From Pholiota molesta (lineage: Eukaryota > Basidiomycota > Agaricomycetes > Agaricales > Strophariaceae), in NCBI GenBank assembly GCA_014925825.1, contig JACGCK010000053.1, positions 224,899-288,898 of the forward strand: DNA of 64,000 nucleotides, in the 5' to 3' direction. A program made the translations under genes and the position numbers. Position 1 is the first letter of the stretch, and every line of letters starts with the position of its first letter. Below the pieces are notes generated by a model that saw nothing but the letters and a program-made list of their open reading frames with translations, did not search any database and was not told the origin of the DNA. This document shows, piece after piece, positions 13,322 to 24,491 of the stretch.

Positions 13322-13763
13322 TTGCTAATTGATCAATTCCTAGTGATTGTTAATCAGAATATTGGAAGGTCATCGAGTAGTAGAATGAGAGGTTTATTAC
13401 CATTTGCTGATTCCAAAAAAAAAAGCAACTGTTGCGAGTTGCTTTAGTCGTGAGTCGCGGGCTGAAGGGCTGGCCCAAGCAAGGCCCAAGCCAAAAAATT
13501 GGCCTCGGAATAGCAAACGATCTTCGTCAAGGATCATCACATATGTGGTTGCAAAGGCAGGTGAACGATGGTATATGCATTTGAGAGTGACATATATGCG
13601 AGAATGGAGCCTTGGTGAAAGATTGACTGGTGAAAGACCAGGGACAGGTTTGAATCACGAGACTAGTTTGTACTGGGATCAATTCAAACAGGTGCGCAAG
13701 CGCGACTTGCTTTCAGCCACATTCATTATTCCCTCCTCGTAGGCCGAGCATTTTAATCATCCA
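13322..13763. other. Intergenic between GTPase A and RAE1
   Basis: About 440 nt with a poly-A stretch near 13417 and no supportable gene. The last 100 nt should hold the RAE1 promoter. Confidence 0.5.
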
Positions 13764-15262
13764 ATGTCGCTCTTCTCGAACGCCGCGTCAACCACGGTGG
13801 GCGCCTCTGTCAATACTTCCTCTACAGCAGAGAAGGACATTGAAGTTGCCGACCCGCCCACCGATTCGATATCCTCTATCTCTTTCTCCAGCCAGGCCGA
13901 CTATATGGCTGTTGGAAGCTGGGATAATAGCGTACGTCCATCTGCTATGGTAGAAAACGACTTTCTTTTGACTTAACGCGTTCTGAAGGTACGAATCTAT
14001 GAAGTAGGCGCTAATGGACAAACTCAAGGAAGGCTATGTATCAGCATCAAGGGCCGGTGTTGAATGTGTGTTGGAACAAAGTTCGTTATTGTCCATTCCC
14101 ATAGTATGACCACCCATTGATTTGGAGAGTAAAGGAGGGAAACAAGATTTTCTCCGGAGGGGCTGATAACGCTGGTCGCATGTTCGATGTAACAACGGCC
14201 AAGCAACCCAAGTCGCCCAACATGATGCGCCTATCAAAGTCGTCAAATGGGTAGATACTCCTCAGGCTGGGATCCTTGCTACCGGCAGTTGGGACAAAAC
14301 AATTAAAGTGCGCGTCTTTTTGTTTATCTAAAGGTTCTTGGTTTAATCTCCTATTAATTAGTATTGGGATCTGCGGACTGCCAACCCAGTCGCCACTGTA
14401 ACACTACCTGAGAGATGCTATACCTTTGACATCCAATACCCTCTTATGGTGGTTGGAACCGCCGAGCGCCACATCCAAATCTTCAATCTCACCAACCCAA
14501 ATACAGCTTACAAGGTACAGCGAATGCCTTGATTGTGTCTCAAAGTTACCTGCTAACGTCTTTCCTTTTTCAGACTATAATCTCACCGCTGAAGTGGCAA
14601 ACACGCGTAGTATCTTGTTTCACAACGAATCCTGTCAATAGCGGCTTTGCGGTCGGAAGTGTGGAAGGAAGAGTGGCCATCCAGTAAGTCGATTATATAA
14701 ACCACGTGTTCCAAACTGACTGATTCTCTCAGATATGTCGAGGAGAAAGACGCACAGTGAGTACTTCCCAAAAACATACTGCCTTTGCTGATCACAATCC
14801 AGGCACAATTTCTCATTCAAGTGCCATCGCCGCGATTCCACCCCTAATTCCAAGGACCAAGCTTTAGTATATGCAGTCAACGATATCTCGTTCCACCCTG
14901 TACATGGCACATTCTCAACCTGCGGTCAGTTAACTTGTTCAGACTTGACTATATACTGAAGTGCTATATTAGGTTCTGATGGTACTATCCACTTTTGGGA
15001 CAAGGACGCCCGTACCCGTCTAAAAAGTAGGTTATCCTTGCCAGATTTGCCGCACAACACTCAACCTTATTATATAGCCTTCGATGCCGCTCCAGGACCC
15101 ATCTCCACCACAGCGTTCAATCGTACTGGCAATATCTTCGCATACGCCGTCTCTTATGATTGGTCTAAAGGCCATTCAGGAATGACACCTGGCATGCCGA
15201 ACAAGATCATGCTACACTCCTGTAAAGATGAAGAAGTTAGGAAGAGGGGCGCAAGGAGATAA
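13764..15262 (+). CDS. RAE1: Rae1/Gle2-like WD40 mRNA export factor
   Basis: Seven-bladed WD40 nucleoporin-associated protein for poly(A)+ RNA export at the nuclear pore, also linked to spindle function in the family. Exons: 13764-13931, 13989-14080, 14135-14307, 14362-14514, 14574-14683, 14733-14756, 14803-14924, 14973-15026, 15078-15262 (about 360 residues). Diagnostic pieces: [122 protein letters not shown]. Two one-base losses break the raw frame, at GGAAGG (about 14029-14033; GGAAAGG expected) and CAACCC (about 14203-14207; CAAACCC expected). Both sit in A runs and both are fixed by one A, restoring family residues exactly. Because RAE1 is normally single-copy and essential, sequence error is likelier than a dead gene. 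Confidence 0.9.
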
Positions 15263-15524
15263 TTCGCTGTTGTAGGTTCTACGAGGGACTCTTGCTCTCA
15301 ATACTTATAGTTCTAATTTTTGCTTTACCTCCCTCGACCTTTGGCCTGTGTCCTATATTTTGTTGTATCTACACTGGCTTTTTGGCACTCTTAAAATGCA
15401 ATATGACGAATCAATGTGAAAATCATTTATTTTATACAAGAACAAAGTACATTACGCTAAAAAAAATTATTTACCTTGTCCAAACATCTAGTAGTGATCA
15501 AAATGAGCGAGGTTGTTCCCGTCA

Positions 15525-17755
15525 TTAAGTGCTGGTTTTGCGAGGAGTTAGGATCGTAGGTAAAACTCCCTTCATCGTCACAAATTGGTCCTTCATATCC
15601 TCGTACCATTGTTGAGGATTATATCCGTCCTCGAGCCGTATGTCGAGTCGCTGCATTATCAGCGCGAGTACCATACGCATCTCCATCCATGCAAGATTTT
15701 TGCCCGCGCAATTCGTGGGACCGGCTGAGAAAGGAATAAATGCCGCGGTGTTGTGGATGAATTCTTGCCCAGTTCCGAAAATCTTGGGTTCGAGTTCCAT
15801 GCGTTTGCCTTCTGGGAGCCAGCGCTCAGGAATAAAGCTGTCCGGGAGAGGAGAGAAGTAACGGGCATCTCTTTGGAGAGAGTATGTCGGGATAAAAGCG
15901 CTGTTGCCTTCAGGAAGGTAGCTTTTGATTTTGCAATGGATGAGTCATGGATTTTTGGCATGATATGGATGCTAAAACTCACAATGACCCAAGCATCTTT
16001 CCACGACTTCCTTTCTCGCCCTCACGCTGAGAGCCACACAAAATAGGCGGCAGTAAGCGCAGACTTTCCGACCTGCACATTTGTTCAGTCATAGGTCAAG
16101 ACAACGCAATCATGAGGACGTACAAGGCGGCATTCAAATATGGGAGGTGAGCTTGTTTGGTGAAATCATAGAGATCGTCTCCAAGTTCATCAATCTCAGC
16201 CTGCAGACGTTTGTATGCAGTGGGATGTGTCATGAGGAAGTAGAGCAGATGAGTGATAGCACTGGAAGTTGTATCGGATCCCGCGATGATAGCAAGAGCG
16301 CCTATCAATGATAAAGTCAATATATGTGCTATAATTTTGCTAAAACTGCATACCATCGCTGGTGATTTCAGCAACTGACGGAGGTTGGGTAGAGAAGCCA
16401 TCTTCATCGATCTAGATATAGCACAGGACATGAGCTTAACGAGATGATGACGACAAACGAATTAACGCACAAGGTGATGAAAATGTCTTTGTGGGGCGAT
16501 CCCATTTTCTTCCTAAGAAGCGCACGATTCCTTGCGTAGGCTCGGAATGCTTTGACGTCCTCCGCAAAGTTAGGGTAACGAAGGCAGAGTTTGCCCAACC
16601 ATGGAACCTGTGCCATGATAATAGCGTTTCTTGATATTGCGTTAGATGGAACTGAATGCTATTTAAACTAGAAATGACCCACTTTTGGCCCTCTTCAAGA
16701 AGATGCCATAAGCCGTTGGTATCTCCCTCAGCAAGCATCTCAGAACCACCACCAAAACTAATAAGCGAGAGGATTTAGCATTGAATTCGAATGAAAAACG
16801 TGTACACGCACGCCAAATCACTCATGATGTCATAACTAATTGGAAACATATACGCATTAGTTTTGACAAGCGGTAGACCTTGAAAAAAAACGTACGCGAA
16901 GTATGATACATATTTAGTGAGATCGACAGGGCTTGCCTGCGCGGCAATAGTGTCGACAAGCTGTGCGGACCTTTTGACTACTAGCTCTTCGTAACCTTTG
17001 AGGGCGGCAGTGCTGAAGGCTCTTGTCCAGGGGCGTCTACGTCTTGTATGCTCTGTCTTGTCCCGGATGGCGACCAATGGCTTGATGGCCTCTGCTTCGG
17101 CAATACGTCCCTCCCAGACTAGGAAAGAAGTGAGATAGGGAATTAATGTTCGATCTGCGGTATCATTTACATTGGCCCTTCGGCAGTCCTAGGTTGCCCA
17201 TAAGTGGGGCAACAGCATCAACATCACAAATAGAAAGTTCATTGGGGCCTAGAGCATAGAACTTTTCAGCAAAGAGTCTCGAATGGTCGAAAAATGCTCG
17301 ACGTACCAACTCTGACAACGTCACCGTACTTCTCGTGTAATTCATGATAGTAAATATGCTGCTTCCCCTTCGAGCTAAGATAGGCGAGGTGGAATTTGCT
17401 CAATCTCCCAAGTATCGGGCCGGGGTATTTTGCCAGAGGATGCCAAGGAGAAAGACGATAAATGGCTATCGACGTCAAAAGCGATGTCCAGAAGGTGGCA
17501 AATACAGTGAATGTTGCTGTTAGCAATTGGTGGCGTGGGGAAGATAGAATTTGGTCAGGACGGCCGGTACACCAACTAGGAGGGGCAGAGCGAGTAATGG
17601 CTCGTATGTCTCTGTCTTTTTGAAAACAAGATGAACACCCTGCACATACTCATTAGAAACCGAGTTAAACTAAGATATAAAATCAAGTCACGTACGACAC
17701 CAGCACCTACGACACCGAACAAGATATCCTTCGGCGAAAATGAAAGCAAGGACAT
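15525..17755 (-). CDS. Cytochrome P450 monooxygenase
   Basis: Class II membrane-anchored P450, substrate unknown. Eleven exons: 17755-17696, 17639-17307, 17248-17171, 17118-16896, 16835-16812, 16757-16683, 16629-16471, 16411-16354, 16301-16124, 16072-15983, 15921-15525; about 558 residues. The N-terminus MSLLSFSPKDILFG starts two or three hydrophobic anchor segments, followed by the Pro-rich hinge YRLSPWHPLAKYPGP. I-helix AGSDTTSS, K-helix ESLR (ExxR) and heme loop FSAGPTNCAG with the axial Cys are all intact. Two single-base gaps break the raw frame: near 17525 (CCAATT for CCAAATT) and 16480-16483 (TTTT for TTTTT on the coding strand; restores FHHLIDEDG). With them every exon phase matches. 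Short introns and the N-terminal form are typical of agaricomycete P450s. The neighbours give no metabolic cluster. Confidence 0.88.
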
Positions 17756-17943
17756 ATTGGCAAGTATGCTGGGGATTTTGCGCTATGCGAAGGGAACTAA
17801 AAATGCTATTTATGAGTGGAGACAAATCCCAATGGAACTGAGGGGTAGCACCTTATGTTCAACGTCTAACCTTTCCGTCCTACGGATGGTTGTAAAACAA
17901 TGTGATTGCCGTTAGTTGTCCTTATGTACTTCACACCTGATGC

Positions 17944-18616
17944 TCAACCTGGTGTCATGTCGTTCAATGTGAATCTGACATGGGAGTGCTCTCGGTGATC
18001 GGCCTGAGCATTACGAATCCACAAAACCTGCAATCAGGGAGCATTATAGAGCAAACAAATGCCTCGCGTATCGTCATTCTCCGTTTTGCATCTATCATTG
18101 TCTGACCACGAATAAACAGACAAGCAAATAAAGGAATGACGGGAAGACTTATCGTGTTAAAGCGTTCCACTGCCGTAGGGCGGGATTAGCAGAATTCGCA
18201 GTTAAGGACATATGTACCTGGTCCCGATATGGCATATCCAATGACCATAGCTTGGACCCACGCACTATACATAGCGCCTTTCATGGGACGAAGAAAGGCT
18301 CGGGGCCTCAGCAAAGCGAGATGGAAAGACCGGGATACTTCGGAGCTTTGTCAATGGATAAGGCTTTGAAGCATTCCTGAAAACTCAGTTCCGCGAATAC
18401 TCGTTTCCTTGCATCGAACGCCCGTAGCAGTAGCCTGGACTCGCGTTGGCCCAGGTGTGAATCTGAACATAAATTCTCAAGTTCAGGTTGGCCATCCTTG
18501 AGTAGTTTCGTAAACGATGAAATATATCGCATAATAGATGACTGAACGCTTGAACTTGCATAGAACGGAGTGGAAGTGGATTCGAAAGGCCCAATTATTC
18601 GACCGTCACCATCCAT
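17944..18616 (-). CDS. Hypothetical small membrane protein
   Basis: Unrecognised. Probable exon 1 runs from the ATG of MDGDGRIIGPF (18616) to about 18220, giving a Ser-rich N-terminus, a helical segment (RESRLLLRAFDARKRVF) and a hydrophobic stretch MYSAWVQAMVIGYAISGP. One extra A in GACAAAGC (about 18350) is needed to join the two parts. A second hydrophobic segment (TISLPVIPLFACLFI, about 18165-18115) and a final exon VLWIRNAQADHREHSHVRF ending in TGA at 17944-17946 follow, but their splice phases do not resolve cleanly. I support a coding locus with two membrane segments, not the exact model. It lies upstream of the P450 in the same orientation. Confidence 0.35.
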
Positions 18617-19421
18617 ATTCAAGCGCAATCGTCATGTGATGTTGATCCAATAGTATGCAGCCTATTCTTAGATCACTAAACCCATCTTCTTCCAAAAGCA
18701 ATCCAAAAGCCAAGTAAGTATACAACTTTGCAAGGCAAGATACTGGTAATTCATAGCATACTTGAATATGTTACAATAAGTCTAACTAGATATACTTGAG
18801 CAGTATGTATTGTACGCCTACAGTCATTTTGTACGCCACACCAAGTGCCTACGGTAATTATTGATGATATCTCGAGGTTAGAGAATATCCCAATATTCTG
18901 TTCCTGGTACATGGGCTGTATATATGCCCGACCCCTTCTACCAATAATAGACCAATAGATTATAAGACTGGGAGGTAGCATATAGCAGATATCAATAACA
19001 GTAACCCTGATATACATATATGTAGCGCGAAGTGCACCAAGATTTATTGAGATCAGCTATATTGCAGCCACTTGTAAGCACCCGTAGTCTCTTCTATCCT
19101 GCGGCACTTGAACTTGAGTAGTTGCCGACAGCCCAAGGGCATCCCATTCACCAACAGACCAGGAAAGGCGGAGTATTTAAGTACTGAGTACCTACGAGAC
19201 GTGGAATGCGGCGGTTGTAAGTATATGCATTAGAATTTGGAGCATTAAGGCCAGAAGGTTGCTTGATAAACGCCTGATAACAATGGAAATCAGCGGTCCT
19301 CTAATAATCATTAGACTAGAAATTGAAAGCAAATTGAAGCTGGATACATGATTATCACGACAAGCAGCATTCTCGTAAGTAATTAATAAATAAATATACA
19401 AATCAAGCAATAAAGGCTGGT
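18617..19421. other. Intergenic, AT-rich
   Basis: About 800 nt between the membrane-protein candidate and the ERG3 stop codon. AT-rich; no gene, repeat or RNA recognised. Confidence 0.5.
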
Positions 19422-20635
19422 TTACTCTTTTTTCAAAGATTTTATCTCCAATAGAGGATCTAAATGTGATTCAGGTTGACGATAGGATCCACCAACGCGA
19501 TCGGCCCATGTAAAGTACTAAATACGGCCGTCAGATGTGAAAGCCTACGAAGTAATGGGTTGCAACACATACCTGGCCGTAATTAACAGTGAAGTAAAGA
19601 TGGTGTAGTGTATGATGAGCCGGCCCATTGATAGCCTTCTCGAAAATGTGACCGGTGATCATGTCTGAATCATGAATCTAAACGACCTGGTTAAATCGCT
19701 GCCAGAGTCGAGAGGAGAAAGCACTCACAAAGATACTCCAAAAATTGACAAGAACGAACAGAGTGAGATATAGCACTCGATGCAATGGGAAGATGAAAAT
19801 AAAGAGATGGTAAGGCACAGATTGGAAGTATCCGTCGACTGGATGGAATGCGTGGGATCCGAAAGGAGTGGGGACTAAAAATACTTTAAGTCACCTGACA
19901 AGAAAAGAAAAAGAAAGAAAAGAGAGCTCACTGATCCACTTGTGATGAGGCTTGTGAAGGTGTTTATACAAGAAGGGGATGTGCAGCCATCGATGTATCC
20001 AATAGATACAGTAGTCCGTGAACAACAGATATCTTCGAATTCTATTAGCGGTGTATAAGTCGACGACAGCAGAATTCCACGTACAAAGGAACCGAAGCAA
20101 ACAAGTATGCATAACCATAGGTGTCCAGCCCATCATAAAGCTTGGAGTACCCCATTACCTCTGCTTGGAACCAGGGCAGCGTGAGCAGTGTCATCACAGG
20201 GAAAGCCCGGAGGCTTGTTTGAATTTCGAGCCAGACTTGATTTTTTAGAAATCTTGGATGGCGCATCATTTCGTGGTTGAAGATGTATTTGAACGACAGC
20301 CCAGCGAAAAGGAAATAAAGAACATGGATTCCAATCAACGTCAGAAGTGAAAGGGAGACGACCTGTCGTGGAATATAATCTCGTGGCCATGCGGAAAGCA
20401 GTTGTGGTGATTGGGCATTAGAATATGAGGCAAATTCGTCATATGACAGCGGAGGGTGAGGCAGATGTGATACTAATTGGGACCATGTTGATGAGGACGT
20501 GAATGTAAAATATTTGGCCGTTGAATTGAGAGAAGCAGCGAATTCGGAAGACGAGGCAAAAGCAGAGAGAGGAACAAGATGGGCCCAAATTTTATCGAGA
20601 ACTAGGTCGTCGGCTATGTGAAGGACGAGATCCAT
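19422..20635 (-). CDS. ERG3: Sterol C-5 desaturase
   Basis: ER membrane di-iron desaturase that introduces the C5-6 double bond in ergosterol synthesis, fed by cytochrome b5. Exons 20635-20085, 20041-19932, 19874-19729, 19677-19573, 19517-19422; 335 residues with all phases matching. The start is [13 protein letters not shown]; the raw frame extends further upstream without family similarity. The three histidine boxes are present: HRWLH, HKPHH and HHTLHH. Conserved [10 protein letters not shown] and VGGSYR(QP) blocks and four or so hydrophobic segments support the call. No truncation or frameshift is seen. The region between here and 22045 is empty. Confidence 0.95.
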
Positions 20636-22045
20636 GTTGGAGGAGATGAATCGGAGGAGGGTTGGGTGGCAGTTGTGTTCATAGAGCTCTGTAATTATAT
20701 TCTTTCTTTTCCGGACATCAGCCCACTTTGCTGCCATCACGTGTTACAATGCGCCAAGACTTGTCCCAGATAAGATTGAGAACATACCGACCGATCAATG
20801 CATCAAACGTTGAGCTCCTAGTCAGGCTCAGCGACTAGGCATGTTAATGCTCAGTGTTGGGCCAGATTTTGAGTCCAGGTTGGTGGAAAGTGGAGACAAA
20901 CCCTGGACAAGCCTCAGACTCGGATACAGATTGAGATCCATACTTTTTTCAATGTCATTTGTAAAGTCGTAAGGGCCTGTACGGGCTTATACGAGCTGGG
21001 CCCGCATGGACGGAAGTTCATCTGATACTATTTGTCAAACCTGCTCATGACAACGTTTTCAGAAGGGGCATAAATAAATATGACGGCAGGTTAAATTTGG
21101 AATACTGAACATTCGGGCCGCTTTGCTCATGCAACATACATATGCATTTACAGCCACTGCTACTTAATAAATATGGCTCAAACATTTTAAAAGTCTACAT
21201 AGATGAGGTCAAACAAGAAAACAAGGCCTGGTTTTCCACGGCCCGTGATGAAGCTGACAAGTAACACCAAAAAATCCAGACGCCGCGCATTTGCTCGTGA
21301 ATACTTAAGTATTTATTCCTATCCCAGTCCGACTTCTTTTGATCAGTGGCATTCGGAGCCATCATTCCGATGTCAGGTTTTTCCGCCCCACGAGAGCCCA
21401 CGAGGCGCCGAGGCCGCTGTGTTCTACGGTATGGTAGGCATCCCCAAGGTTGATATAGTTTTTTTACCGGTTTACTGCTGGTGTCATCAGCTCCATATCG
21501 GACTTCAGAGGCAAAAAGCTGCTCTTGGAAAGCTCTTTACAAAATTCAACTTGCACGTCGGAATGAATCATGTTGTAATGATGTATAAAAAATATGTCGA
21601 TTGAAGCAGCAATCGCATAGTACGGAGAGGGATCTCTGAGAGCTGCTGAGAGCCTTGAATCTTCTGTTGGAGCCGATATTTACATAGCTTTTAAATTTTG
21701 TATTGTCAATCTACGCCGAAATATCGCTCTATGCCAACTCTACGCATCATCCGACTTAGGCCTTATAAATTTACATTCTCTTAGATTTCCTGCAATTTAC
21801 TCTAGCTACATAAGCATGTCTGCAATGGGTACTAGTGGTCTCAAGGTCGATCGAGGTTTAATGACAAGAAATAGTCTTGCTTGACATTCCATCCACCTGG
21901 CTTCCTGCAGGCTGCACACGTTGCCTCTTGATAAAAGGATGATAGGTATCCTACAGTGCCGTATTGAACGGACTCCCATCTTCCTTTGTTTTCCGGACTA
22001 CTAGAATCACTATCATCAGAATTTAGCTGCTGTTATAAATCAGCA
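20636..22045. other. Intergenic, no gene seen
   Basis: About 1.4 kb between ERG3 and GTPase B. Open frames are short and unrelated to anything recognised; no tandem or inverted repeat noted. The ERG3 promoter should lie at its left end. Confidence 0.5.
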
Positions 22046-22978
22046 ATGCCAGGAAGGACCAGAAATAAAAGGCAAGTTTCATTTAGCCTTCATCTTCGAG
22101 GGGTTTAATACCACGTATCATTTCTTTGCACTTGACAGACAGGAAGTAAAGAGAGAAATCGATTCAGGGCATCCCGTCATTATGTAGGATGATCATCGAT
22201 CACCTGCATTTTCATCCTCACGATTTGTTGCAGATTATTGGGGGAAACAGGCGCCGGAAAGAGCACCGTAAGAGCTGTTGTTGAAGCACAATAGTCGAAT
22301 GATATAGCCCGTACTTCTAGTTCATATCCATTGCAGGGCCGGACTTGACAGCACAGCCAGAGATCGGCCACAGTCTGATATCGTGCACGTCGACCGTACA
22401 AGAATATCAAGTTGGAATCCCATATGCTCCAGGGAAATATGTGCGATTCGTTGATACTCCCGGCTTCAATGATTCAGACTGCAATGGAGACGGCGAAAAA
22501 TTAAGCAAGATTATAGAATGGCTCAAAAAGGAGTGAGTGTAGCCCAGAGAAAATGCGACCTCTGTTCACTTGTTCAACGAAATAGACCACAAACCAAGAT
22601 CATTGGCATCATTTTTCTCCATGGGATTGACCAAGATAGATTGGTCAGAGATTCGACGGTGGTCAGTCCAAAGGACATACCTACTCCTCCTGGCGTTTTA
22701 TTGTGACTACAAAATGGGACGCATGTATGAACATGGATAAAAAGGACAACCACGAATGCGACTTACAAACAATTTTCCCATCCACACCCATAATGCGATT
22801 CCACAACACGTTCGACTCGGCCTGGCAGATAATTGCCGAAATACAAAGATATCCCAACGGTGATTTGAAGCAGGAAACATTCCGAGAAGCATTGGAAGCC
22901 ATTTATCCGCAATTTAGGCGACGAGATGTTTCGATCGTAGGCAAGATGAAAATGATATTTCGCCGGATGTTTGGGTAA
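22046..22978 (+). CDS. P-loop GTPase B (short subfamily)
   Basis: Same family as A and J, about 221 residues. Exons 22046-22071 (MPGRTRNKR), 22234-22267 (34-nt microexon LLGETGAGKST), 22321-22532, 22586-22978. Intron 1 has a GC-AG border (AAAAG/GCAAGT). Exon 3 reads FISIAGPDLTAQPEIGHSL then FVDTPGFNDSD (G3) and ends IIEWLKKE. Exon 4 has KIIGIIFLHGIDQDR, G4-like FIVTTKWD, and FDSAWQIIAE in the G5 region. It ends in a basic, amphipathic tail VSIVGKMKMIFRRMFG that could sit on a membrane. One A lost at 22670-22673 (AAA for AAAA) breaks the raw frame between the two halves of exon 4. Its neighbours are ERG3 and VPS51, so it sits outside the C-E and F-I clusters. Confidence 0.78.
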
Positions 22979-23191
22979 ACTTCTATGTGGTGTCTAGTCC
23001 TGTGCAAATGCTACATGTATTCAAACGAGCGGAGTCATCGAATTATCTGAATAATAACATGGTGTTCTATGCATATAGGTATAACATAAGCATTGAGTAC
23101 AAGGAAAAGAGAGATTAGACACAATTATGTAGTTTAATATTCGTTTTAGCCCTTCTCTGGCTTGCAACCTTGATTGTAACATTCCCATGTT

Positions 23192-23926
23192 TTATGTTGT
23201 ATCGCGGGCTTCCGTTGAAACTTCTGCTGTCAACCTTGAAATTTCGGAGAAGGCCGCTCGCAATAGATCCAAATCTCCATCAAGGCTCTCGGCCCTTGTT
23301 TTCATCTAGCAGAATTTGTTAGGGGCAGCATGAGACGTCTATAAACAAACTTACGGCTGATATCGTATCGCTGGCAGCAATGAGTTCGTGATGATGATTA
23401 TAGACCAGCGATTGTCGTTCGCTGTCCAGTTGGCGAATTTCTACAGATATATGCGCTCAGCTAACGGGATAAATTGATGGCGCACGACAAACCACTAAGA
23501 AGCTCGTTTTCTCGCTTCAGGAGTGCAGGTAAGGAAGATGTAGTAATGAGTTGTTCATAGTAACTTTTGGCATCGAATGCTGGTGAATCTGGTAATATAT
23601 GCTGTTAGTTCGACCGATTATTTAATAGCCAAGTCCGAGAACCCCTCACTTAAATCCATAGGATCCTGTGTATTTCCCGGACGAGGAGGTGGGGGCCCGA
23701 CACCCAAGCCATAGTGCTTCCGTAAAAGGTCTCTAGCTCTTGTCTTCTGAGCGGGAGGTGGCGTGGAGGTTTGTCGTTTCGGGGCGATGAGACCAACAGT
23801 CGCTGTAGACGACGAGCCCGTCGCATTGAGGATTGCTTGCGTGCTCTCAGACGTCCCTGATGTTGTGCGGAGGGGAGATGGAGGCGGTCGTGGTATTGAT
23901 GAAACGCGCGAGGGAGTGGAGGTCAT
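23192..23926 (-). CDS. VPS51: Vps51, GARP/EARP tethering complex subunit
   Basis: Small subunit of the Golgi-associated retrograde protein tether that brings endosome-derived vesicles to the trans-Golgi. Exons 23926-23650, 23588-23493, 23440-23355, 23305-23192; 190 residues, frames continuous. The Ser/Pro-rich N-terminus leads into RARDLLRKHYGLG, then SPAFDAKSYYEQL and LLKRENELLSEIRQLDSERQ, followed by LVYNHHHELIAASDTISAM: the Vps51/Vps67 core with a long coiled-coil tendency. The start MTSTPSR is preferred over an upstream in-frame ATG because the latter adds unconserved residues. The protein is short, as in fungi generally. Confidence 0.88.
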
Positions 23927-24491
23927 GAGTAGCACTTGATCGTTGCCCAAGCCAATAAATATGTTCAATTTCTGGGGAAATACAGACCTCTAGTGAGATA
24001 TTGGATAGGAGAGTAAGTCGTCTCGGCCCCTACTTAGATGGAAGTTAGACCTGAGAGCAACCTAGATGTAAACTCGAAACTGTTACGATCAATGTCACAG
24101 CATCACAGCAGTGTTCACACCAGGTTCACACCAATATTCATATTTTTGAACCAGAGGCAAGTTACTTCGACCGACTATGTATGTATAGCCCAAATATCGC
24201 CATATTCCATTAAAAGCAACCCATATTTATTTACAGTCGCTGGTGCTGAAATAAATCAGTTACGAAATTACAAGAAGTGGGTATAATCATACTTTACTTT
24301 ACAGAGGCATTGACCAAGGTCGCAAGTCGAATGTCCTTACGAATACAAAATACCATAGGTAATACGGCAAGAAACAAAACGAGCGACAGCGTTCAACGAA
24401 GGCTTGTTGACGAAGGATGCACGTAAGAAATCAACGCATGTGGGCACGCTGTAAGCATTTGCACTTCGGCATCTACCCACAATCTGGGTTG
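23927..24491. other. Intergenic, AT-rich
   Basis: About 560 nt between the VPS51 start and the stop of the AT-hook/Myb-like gene; presumably the VPS51 promoter and the 3' UTR of its upstream neighbour. No other feature seen. Confidence 0.5.

Noticed and set aside
13764..15262. RAE1 as a pseudogene because of two frameshifts
   Set aside because: Both defects are single A losses in A runs, every splice site is intact, and the restored residues match the family exactly. Sequence error is simpler.
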